This document shows positions 55,104 to 64,000 of a stretch of DNA of 64,000 nucleotides, piece after piece. The DNA lies in contig MVAQ01000003.1 in assembly GCA_014825775.1 (NCBI GenBank), forward strand, positions 62,001 through 126,000, read 5' to 3'. The stretch comes from Krasilnikovozyma curviuscula (taxonomy: Eukaryota; Basidiomycota; Tremellomycetes; Cystofilobasidiales; Mrakiaceae). The stretch's first letter is position 1. Each line of letters opens with the position of its first letter. The position numbers and the translations under genes are program-made. The notes beneath the pieces were generated by a model. That model was not told the DNA's origin, made no database searches, and worked only from the letters and a program-made list of their open reading frames with translations.

Positions 55104-58100
55104 TCACCACTGAGGGTGATGATCTGAAAGCGGCTTACTGTTGACCATCTGACTACTCATAGCACGCTCTCGCACAAAGTTATTGTCCGGTGGTGGAAAT
55201 GGAATTGCAATGCCATCGCTGAGGTTATCAAGGAACTACTTGTCAGTGGGAAACGGCGCTGAGAGGAAATCAAGGGCCTAAACTTACTGAAGGATCAAAG
55301 GATGATACGATGTGTTTGGTTGCAACATGACGGCTGAGTTGCGAAATTCTGATTGTGATCCGGTAGAAGTCAGGTCAATTCCGATCAGTGTAAAAAAAAA
55401 AGTCTTGACTTACTGTCGATCAGCGCAGCTTGAGACTGCACGTTGGCGTAAGATATGGTGAGCGTTTTCTCACTGGCAAAGATGTTCCAGCGGACTCCAT
55501 TCTTTTCCGCAGCGAATTGTCTGAGATTTTCGACGGAGGTGAAGTTGACGAAGGCGTATCCAACCTAGAATAACAAGGACAAAGTCATTTCTTCTACTGC
55601 TCCGGAATGGAAGTAACTTGAGCAGCTTACGTTACACTTGTCTGTCAACATAAAGCAACACAGTCTTGAGGTCAGAAGCATCAGAAAATGACTGTTAGAG
55701 TGTCTCTACTCACTTCTGAAGTCCATTCTGAGGTACACAAAATCAAATCCACGAGGTACGACTGCAAGTGAACAATGACAGTGAGAGATGATATTTGAGC
55801 TGACGGAAAAAGGATTCAACTTACCACTGTTCAGGATATCAACCAGCTGGGACCTTGAAAGCTTGTTAGGGATATCCTTAATCATCACCTGTACTTCACC
55901 AGAGTCAGCGAATACGTCCAACGGAATCAGAGATCAACTTCCACTCACAGTTGTTCTGCTATCGAGTCTCTTCTCAATTCTGTCCAACCTGAAAGTGTTT
56001 TACATTTAAACTTTTCAATCTGTGCCCCCCCAAAATAAATTGCACTCACTTCACTCTGTTGGCCTCTGGAATCTGACCATCTCGCATGTCCAGCAAGAAG
56101 TTGTTCCTAACTGGGTGACTCGGAATTGAACCGCACCCTTCCCCATCTGAAGCACAGCCACTAATCGAATGAAAGCCTCCTCGTTTTTCGAAGATCACAT
56201 CTTCGGACATTCTTCTTTGAAGTCCACCGTCACTCGAACTCGCTTTGGCTAAAAATTCGATCACAGACGCTGATGATTCAGGAACTTCCTTTGTAGAGTC
56301 TCTTTGACTTCCAAAAGAGAGCTGTTCGTTCTTACACCAGCTTGAGTAAGGACTTGATTCCGGTGACAGTAGAGGGGTCGGTTGCTCGTATTGGTAGTTG
56401 TCAGCGTAAGAAACCCTTCTACCACCAGCAAGATCTGGACGAGTTAGATGGTCAGCAACAGCAAAAAGTATTGCACAGGATAAGAATGATATGTTATTCA
56501 CAATTGGCAAGGTGAAAGGAGTAAACGCTGGTGTCTTCGTCATTCGCATCGTCCGCTAGAAGTTCCTCGCCTCCATTCTCTTCCATCATCTGAGATGTTG
56601 AGTGTCCACTAAGCCAAGGGGAAGTAGCACTATTGATGTCCCAAACACTTCCGGTGCTTCCTCTCCTGATAGCAACTGTGGGGGGAGTGGAGTCCGGATT
56701 CTGTGATTGGATAGTCGTGGTGGGTGATTGAGAGTAATCTGCGATGGATATAGCTATTTTTTGGGCGTTCTCTCCAAAGGATTCAGAGAACAGAGATTGG
56801 GTTGCTGATTCTCGTGTCTGAATAAATGATCGGCTTGAAGCTTTGGGAGTTGAATTGTAACTAGGATCAGAGATGCTATTTAGGCAGAAAAGCAGTCAAA
56901 TCATCGAGCAGGGTGACAAACAGTCAGAGCAGCTCTCACTACTTACTATACCAACTGAAGAGTAAGATTATCAACTCTTCTATCATTTAGTGCATGTTTG
57001 GCTTTGGCAGCTGATCTCGAATCGAAGAACTCAACAACAAAGGACTTGTGAAGGAGCGCTTGTTAGTCCTTGCAAGAAATTACAGAGCAACTCGACTCAC
57101 CTGACCACTTCGCTCAGCCGAAGTCATCCCTTTCAGTTCACCGAACGCTTCAAGAGTTGTCTAAGAAAGATTATCTATCAGTACGAGCCTGCCGCAACGG
57201 GAAAGTCAAAGCTCACACGAAGGCTGCTCAAGTTCAAAGTCCCATTTACATTGCCAAGAAGTGATACCTTTAGGATAGCTTCTCCATTTCCGATGAAATC
57301 CTTTCCAAGTGGGATGTCTCCCAGAAGCTGGGAAAACATAGTTTGTCACGCTTGATATTGCCGACCAGCGTATCAATAATAAGGATATACTCACCAGTAC
57401 AATCTGAGGTACACTGACAGGACTAGTTTTGATCTCGCAAGACCCAAGCTCGGAAACATGGTCCTCCGAGTGAAGTGCTTCCTCTGCTGCAGCCGCTTTA
57501 CGGATGTCAAAGAATGCGACTATGACCTGCGACCAAAGATGAGCAGAAATCAGTCTTTCTGGTTTCTCTTTATACATAGCGAGTCAAATACTTGAAAACT
57601 TGAACTCACCGCACCATGAGATGAAAGGAACTTGATGAGAATCGCTCTAATATCGCCCAGCGTCTGAATATCAAAATCACCCTCTGGTCGGTGAGCCGAG
57701 AACCACAAGGAAATCCAAGCTGAAACACAACCTACAAGGAAGAACCTCTTAACTGAATCCTTGCTGATGTCTTTCTTTAACCCCCAAACAAGGAGGAATC
57801 TTGTTTGAATCGTGTTGCTACCACCATTAGCCATCTCCTTTTCTGATGAGACCTTGTTCTTGGTACTGTGACGGACTGGAGATTGTTCTGGAGTGATTGG
57901 GTGTTGAGGGTACGTGTTAGACTTTCCATTGTTAGTTCTAGATGACAGAGATGTTTTGAAAGTACCGTAGTCATGGTAAATCTGTTGATAAATACCATGC
58001 TGACCAACGGCGAAGATGTCACCTTTTGATTTGCTGGCACTGAGGTCGGTCGGTTGATTGGGAATCGAAGTGGACCTAGAGAGTTTAGATGGTGATGATG

Positions 58101-59517
58101 AAGGAAAGTGAGAAATGGTGGATGGTGCTGAGATGGGAACAGCGTCCATGAAGTATGATGAGATATCACTCTCGCCCGGCAGGATGGGCGACGGTTCCAA
58201 TGACGATTGCCCTCTGATGATAGTGGTGCCCTGAGACTTTAACGATATTGGACGGATTTTAAATCCTAAAAGTTAAACTAGTGTTAGTACTTCCTGAAAC
58301 GTAAGGTACAAGTGGCTTTTCAACCCAAACCTTGCGTTGAGCGACCACAAGCGCTTTGAAGCTTTGAAGCGCCACTGTAATACTTCGTCTTGGTGGAGAT
58401 TTTTTCTTCTTCAAAGGTATAAGATCTATTTCCACCTTGTTTTTGAGCAAAAACCTGTCGTAATGAAAGTGGGGTTCAGTCCGGCATGCGGGTAAGACAA
58501 AGAGACTTACGGGCTGATGGATGTTTGGAAGCCTAGAAAACGAAGGAACAAATCAGAAAGTTCCGGAATCAATTGAAACAAACATTCTCTCACGATGCGG
58601 AGCCAACAGCAGACCCTCTTGGAATTTGGAAACGCGCTTGGAGAAGCCTCCTGTCATCTTCAGAGTCAAGAACCTCATCCTCGCCCTCGTCACCTACAGC
58701 CTCATTTTCTTTATTGAGGTAAGTAGCTCTTAGCGATTGGAAAGGGATATTAAAATCTTCTTCGACGCGATGTGGGTATTCACGTTTGGGCTGTGCCAGG
58801 TGAACAGTTGTGTTCCCATCATGGTCCTCGTTTTCCTGATCACTGACATCACGAGAACTTCCAGAATTATCAGCATCACAGGAAAATCTTTCTACGGAGT
58901 TCAAAGAAGCAGTTGAGGTTGTGGATGGTGATCGGCTCTTGAAAAAGGGAATAAGCTTGAATCAGATTGACCCCGCAGTGTCGGATTGAGTTTCAAGTCG
59001 ACGATACTCACAACATCGCGAGTAGCAGAAGGTCGGGAGACCTTCTTTCCTCTTCTTCTGGAAAGTTTTGGCTTAGAGTGACGGTGGTGCGATGGCAGAC
59101 CAACTGGAGTTGCGACCGTGAGCTGTTGAGCCGAGAAAGATGAAGGAACTCGATTGGTGGGCTGCAAAAGGAACATGGTTAACAAAGGAGCGAAAGTGAT
59201 TTTGGGAGAAGTGGAAATAATTGAAAGATGGAATGTTGTGGTAACCAAGTCGTCTGAGCAGACTTCCCGTCCGTATTGATCACCAACCCTGCAAAGCTGA
59301 GATGTCCCATCCAAACATTTCCCAACGCTTCACAGAATTCGCCTGAGACGTCCATGCTGAGAGTGAAACAGGGGTGAACACTCACCAAGCTTGCTTGGTT
59401 ACCTACAGTCGAAATCATGTTTCCAACTGTCAAACCGAGTCCCGGCGTCGGCTTGTCCTTGTCCGTTGTAATGTTACCACCACTTGAAGCTTCGTCTTGA
59501 GAGGATCGAGAATTCAT
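55104..59517 (-). CDS. Mei2-like RNA-binding protein with three RRM-like regions
   Basis: About 19 exons on the minus strand from ATG 59517 (MNSRSSQDEASSGG) to TGA at 55106-55104, roughly 1000 residues. I traced frames through all exons; not every boundary is equally sure. N-terminal part is Ser-rich and disordered with a basic SKPKLSRRRGKK. A first RRM-like segment has RFLLVWGLKKDISKDSVKRF and VIVAFFDIRKAAAAEEAL; a second has LLGDIPLGKDF and SFVVEFFDSRSAAKAKHAL. The C-terminal RRM is the Mei2 hallmark: VMIKDIPNKLSRSQLVDIL, GFDFVYLRMDFRNKCN and VGYAFVNFTSVENLRQF. The NKCN piece comes from an 11-nt micro-exon at 55641-55631. Mei2 promotes meiosis by binding RNA; related proteins act in differentiation. 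Ends VNSKPLSDHHPQW. Confidence 0.8.
55631..55641 (-). other. 11-nt micro-exon of the Mei2-like gene
   Basis: Minus-strand reading TTGACAG|ACAAGTGTAAC|GTAAGC. With the preceding exon ending in one base of phase, it supplies Asn-Lys-Cys-Asn of the Mei2 RRM motif DFKNKCNVGYAF. Skipping it would leave 11 nt out and shift the frame. Confidence 0.75.
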
Positions 59518-60574
59518 TTTCTGACGTTTCACTCTTTGATCTGTAGGTTAAGATCTGGAGAAAAGAGAACTAAGGGTCGGAATTTCCGTCAAGCGAGGTT
59601 GAGATTGGATTCAGATGCTTTCTTCGAGAGTGTCGACCAACGGGGGCTAAATGGTAGTAAGAATGAATGGTTGAATCAGAAAACCTATGAAGCCAAGGTC
59701 AGGTCAAACTTGGGTGGAAGAGAAAAATGTGGTTGGAGATGAAACGTCAATGTGACAGCGCAGGAAACCTTCCTTTTTCCATTCGACAAGGATTGACTAG
59801 CACGAACTCTATTGCGATCCCATCCATTCCACCATCACATCCGTAGATCTGGTTTCACTTTCTTTGGTTCTCACCACTTGTTGGGCGACGGGGTGGAGGA
59901 ACTGAGTCGAGACTTTCAGCGAAGGTCCGCAGGCCCAGCGCGCCTGGTTTCTTGCTGTGGTTTTCATCCTATTTTCAGAGAAGTCCTTGACATCAAAGGT
60001 GTGGCTCCAATATTTTGATCACCTGTAGGTAAGAGGAGAGAGTTCAAAAGAAGAGCTGTTCTTTTGGGCCAGAAATTACACAGCTCGACGTGTTACTCCT
60101 CCGGCCTTCTCTTCTCGCCATCCTGGCTTATCTCTGTTACGAGGGACCGTTCAGACAGTATGCCGGAACGCCCGATCTTCAGACCGGTGAAAGTGGGCTG
60201 CCGACCAGTCTATGGGATTTGCACCTGGTCTTCACCGAACCCACCTCAACCTTCATCTGGCAGGCAGATAACAAACAGCCTCTCCCCAACGCTCCTCAAC
60301 CTCGCAGGCATCTTTCCCGGACGGTAGCGCGGCATTTCAATCCAGGGGAACGCGCCGATCCCCAGAAATACACAATTTAGGTCGGTGGCAACAGAAACGA
60401 TCTTCGTCGTATCGCGTAGCACACGTCTCCTCCTTATCTGACCCACATGTCCAAAGGCGATTTTAACGGTTGCAATCTAAGACGAAGAGCAGCCTTTATA
60501 AACTAGCTTCAAACACAAGGAGAAGCTCTTCTTTCTACACTCAAGTAACAACCACATAGGATCAACCAGCAAAG
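59518..60574. promoter_or_regulatory. Divergent intergenic region, Mei2-like / UNC93-like gene
   Basis: 1057 nt between the start codons at 59517 (minus) and 60575 (plus). A TATAAA lies at 60497-60502, 73 nt before the UNC93-like start. No other supported element. Confidence 0.4.
60497..60502 (+). promoter_or_regulatory. TATA-like element upstream of the UNC93-like gene
   Basis: TATAAA 73 nt upstream of the start codon at 60575. Confidence 0.4.
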
Positions 60575-62674
60575 ATGAAGCTGCCATTCCGTTACAATCA
60601 CCCCATGACCCAGGTGGTCCTGGTCGGTATCGTCTGTTTCCTGACTGTGGGAATGTATGGTAAGTAGTAGCGTTTCTGGGACGTGAAAGCAATGAGGCCT
60701 GACTGCTCCTCTCTTTCAGGTGCTGTTGGATCTCTTGGAGCAGGTGGTACTACTTCTTTGGCTGTCTCTGATACCTCTAATGGTGTCCTCTACGGTTGCT
60801 TCGCCATCATGGGAGTAAGTCTATGAGACTACACTCCAGAATGCAGGCCGAACTTGAACTGACTCTGTTGTTTGGTAGATTTTCGCTGGTTCGGTAAACA
60901 ACATTCTTGGTCCTCGTCTCACTCTATTTTTGGGATCTCTTGGTTACGCTCTCTGTCAGTAGTCCGATTGCGTCAGGGGCTGAAGTGGCCTTCGACCAGC
61001 GCCGACGCCTCAAATGTTTCTTCATTGACTGATCTTCTATTTTTACAAATTCAGACTTGGGTGCTCTTTGGTCCCACCAGGTCCAGGGTACAAATTGGTT
61101 CCTGATCTTTGCTGTGAGTACGGCCTCTTGTGCTAAGTTCCAACACTCGATAGATCTCGAACTTGAACTCACCCGGTGTTATGCGGTCATTAACTCTAGG
61201 GTGCCATCCTCGGTATCACCGCCGCCCTTCTCTGGTCTGCTCAGGGAGCTGTTATGAGTGAGTAAAGAGCGCGCTTTTTATAGTTTCAGTTTTGAGGCCA
61301 GACTCTATGGTCACACACGAAGTGCACCTCGACCCGCTCGTAGCGCAGTGCGGACAGGCTGGCTTCGAGATGAGGCTTTTCGAGTATGGAGATCGTCTTA
61401 CTAACAGCACTTCAACACAGTGTCATACCCAATGGAGCAAAACAAAGGTCGATCGTTCTCTGTCTTCTGGATCATCTTCTCTCTCGGTGGCTTCATGGGA
61501 GGTCTTATCGCCATGGGCATTGAACTGCAGGCTGGAGCCCTATCAGCTGTAGCTACATCGACTTACGTGGTATTCATCATTCTAATTTTCGTTGGTTCAG
61601 CCTCCGCATTCACCATTCTCCCGCCAGCGCGTATCGTCAGGGAAGACGGGACTTTAGTCAAGCTTCAATCCTACGCCAATCCAAAGACCGAACTTATCAA
61701 CATCTGGAAAGCTGCCAAGGATTGGAAAATGGTCTGCTTGATTCCAATGTTCTTTGGTTCCAACTACTTCTACTCCTACCAGGGTGCTGTTGCCTTGTGA
61801 GTTATAAAATATTGAGCTTCAACCTGGGGGGCAAAGTTCTGACTTGAAATCTGTCAATATTCTTTTCTCAGCAAACTTTTCGATGTTGAGACTCGTGCCA
61901 TAAACGCTGTTACCGTTGCCGTTGCTCAGATCACGGGTGCTGCCATTATTGGCTCCATCTATGATTTCTTGCCATTCCCAAGAAGAATCAGAGCTTTCAT
62001 TGGTCTCGGTCTTGTTGTAAGCTCTGTCTTTGCCTTCTTTATTTTGACACGGCCAACTGACAACTGTCTACCTCTCTTTCAGACCTTCTTGATCATCGTC
62101 GCTTGGGCTTGTGGTCTCGCCTACCAAACAACCTTCAACAGAGAAACTGATATTGTCTACATTAACTACAAGGATGCCGCCTACGCCAAGCCAGCTGCTA
62201 TTCAGTTCTTCTTCTATTTGGGAGACTCTATGTTCCAAGGTACCGCTTACTGGGTTATGGGTGCCTTGACCAACGATCCATTCATGCTGGCACGTTACTG
62301 TGGTTTCTACAAGGGTCTCCAGTCAGCTGGTGCTGCCGTCGCCTACGGTGTTGATGCCGTCTACACCCCCTATATGACTGAATTAATCTCCTCCTGGGTC
62401 CTCATCCTGAGTGAGTCACGCTCCCTATCTAATCTCAAGACATCATTTGCTTACTACATTTGTCTTTGCAGTCTCCCTCCCACTCTGTGCCTACGTGATG
62501 AACTCTATCGAAGATACTCTTGTCGACAAGGAGGAAGAAGTCTACGCTGAGGATGTCATCCAACAAGCTGATGGTACTCTCGTCGAACAAAAGGGTCCTG
62601 GTCATCACCATGCTCTCAAGGAGAGTGAGAAGGAGAAGGAGCTTGAAGCAACTTCTACCGCTGTTGAGGTCTGA
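60575..62674 (+). CDS. UNC93-like MFS membrane protein
   Basis: Nine exons: 60575-60659, 60720-60814, 60879-60954, 61055-61113, 61200-61257, 61421-61796, 61872-62016, 62083-62410, 62472-62674; about 474 residues. Helices alternate with short loops; typical UNC93-like sequence includes VCFLTVGMYGAVGSLGAGG at helix 1, NILGPRLTLFLGSLGYALY after helix 2, ALLWSAQGAVMMSYP in helix 4, NKGRSFSVFWIIFSLGGFMG and IPMFFGSNYFYSYQGAVA at the start of the second half, and YCGFYKGLQSAGAAVAYG near helix 11. The cytosolic tail is acidic. Fungal members are numerous; transport of ions or small solutes is suspected but unproven. Codon use is strongly biased to C/T-ending codons compared with neighbours, which hints at high expression. 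Confidence 0.88.
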
Positions 62675-64000
62675 TTGACCTTCACGATAATCGACCAGAC
62701 GAGACTAGCAAATGGTCGTTTGAGGGGTCGTTGGTAGTTTCAGTAATTTGGCATTCGGCAGTAAATTTGTATCACATTTAAAACGTATAGTTTTCGGATG
62801 GTAGTCTTCACGAAGGAAGCAAAGGCCACAAAAAGAATAAGGCCAAGGAACAACATCGCAAGGCGCTGGACATGGCTACACTTATTGTTGTAGAGAATAG
62901 CCCTGAGCAGTGATCAAGCAACTGGGGCTTTCAAATCAGTATATTAATTGCCCTTCGGGTTACAGGATTTGAAATGAACGAAGATCAAACGCAACGTCGC
63001 CGTTGTTTTCTTTCTGATCGACGCGTGTCATTGATCTATCCCTTCGATACAAATGAAGCTTACGTCTTAAGTGTAGAGCCATTGATGCAAACTCTGTACG
63101 ATAAGGAATCGACGATGAGCAAGAAGACGTTTTGCGGGGTGCAAAGGAAGCCAAGTTATCTGGGGGCATATCTTCAGTCTCCGACGAGGTCCCTGCTCTA
63201 CATGTAATCCGCTTCAGGGCGTCGAGGCGAAATTCCAGAGGAACCCGAACGAAGGGATTCTCATATTCTCATGCAATTCTGAGATTTGGGGTTGCCATGC
63301 TGCTTTTTGACAGGGGCCGCCCTGTCTTCGCTGGGCAACCAAAAAAGTGGGGTCGACTGGGAAAAGAGACCAAATCTCAGCAATCGCCCTCTAATCTTTC
63401 CGCCCTTCGACAATATAACTATAAAGGGTAGGCCAACATATTCCTCTTGAATCTTTTCCGTCTGCTTTTTGGAACCTTGCTCCAGCCACATCGACGACCG
63501 CGAGCACAGTATCTCGAATTTCTCTGAGTCCCAACTTCTAACTGCATCCTCAAGGCTCAGCTGGAATCTCTTAGTTCAGAGCATCATAATATCCTCTGTC
63601 TGCACTGAGGGATTAGTGTATATATACTAGCTCTCCTTCTGGTAAGCCATTTTGACGGTCAGTCACCCAGCCTAGTTGCCGTGTTGACTTTTCGCTCTCT
63701 TGTCCCCATTAATTATCTCCAAAGTCCTATAACTCATCAGTGCGAGCTGTTTGGATACTAGGAAACACAGTCACGGGAGTGGAAGCTACGTTGGAAAGTG
63801 TCGATGGCCATGTGAGTGGCTTGCTTCTCTGCATTTGTTCCGCGCTGTCTTTCGAGGGTGAAGGAACGGACGACCTGTCCCCACATCCCTAGTCATACTT
63901 GGTTAAAGTCTGATATGCACCAGACCAGAACAAGATTCTTTAGAGCTTTGCTTCTATGTCCTGTTTCTATTGCTGAGAGGAAGTCTGACACTTCCGCCGC
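62675..64000. other. 1.3-kb right-edge region without a supported gene
   Basis: Downstream of the UNC93-like gene. Only short frames on both strands. A TATATATA-like run lies at about 63619-63628, and a GTGAGT donor-like site at 63814, so a gene could start here and run past the edge, but I cannot build an exon. Confidence 0.3.

Noticed and set aside
54862..55110. Minus-strand frame of 82 codons at the Mei2-like 3' end
   Set aside because: Reaching it from the Mei2-like gene would need a 29-nt intron, too short to splice; the read-through end is more likely.
1..64000. tRNA, rRNA, CRISPR or complete transposon
   Set aside because: I looked for tRNA box patterns, long direct or inverted repeats, transposase or reverse-transcriptase motifs and repeat arrays and saw none. 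By-eye searching can miss tRNAs with introns.

Overview
The window comes from the nuclear genome of an intron-rich basidiomycete, most likely a tremellomycete yeast of the Cryptococcus/Kwoniella kind. The support is indirect: dense genes on both strands, introns of mostly 50-100 nt in every gene but one, a stealth-family gene resembling cryptococcal xylosylphosphotransferase, a white-collar-2 type GATA factor without polyQ blocks, a Mei2-like gene and a Dad4 gene. I saw no bacterial operons, CRISPR array, rRNA, tRNA or complete transposon. Exon-intron models below were built by hand; each join keeps the reading frame and uses GT-AG sites, except two GC-AG introns.

Layout. 0-9 kb: 5' part of a probable CCCH zinc-finger gene running off the left edge; dolichyl-diphosphatase; an F-box-like remnant; two paralogous genes of unknown function with presequence-like N-termini (3179-4434 minus and 7718-9130 plus), which bracket an intronless triosephosphate-isomerase-like gene and mitochondrial ornithine carbamoyltransferase. 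9-19 kb: NOC3, a nuclear RS-type protein, an uncertain small minus-strand gene, beclin/ATG6 and a DHA1-type MFS transporter. 19-32 kb: an allantoate/pantothenate-type MFS transporter with 16 exons, a SNIP1/Pml1 FHA protein, a PITH-domain protein, a small unknown protein and a full-length ABCB transporter. 32-46 kb: a serine-rich unknown, the tiny DASH gene DAD4, an ATRIP/Rad26-like checkpoint protein, MGR2 and the stealth-family phosphotransferase. 46-64 kb: a sugar porter, an unknown membrane protein, WC-2, a solitary ABC ATPase, a Mei2-like RNA-binding protein with three RRM-like regions, and an UNC93-like MFS protein. The last 1.3 kb has no gene I can support.

The genes are mostly housekeeping with five membrane transporters, four of which have a TATA-like element 60-125 nt upstream of the start codon. 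There is no obvious metabolic cluster. The points most worth a second look are the unknown paralogue pair around TPI-like/OTC, a 31-codon upstream ORF in the OTC leader ending 7 nt before the start codon once the leader intron is removed, the divergent TPI-like enzyme, and micro-exons of 11, 18, 18 and 19 nt. The 11-nt one encodes the NKCN core of the Mei2 RRM.
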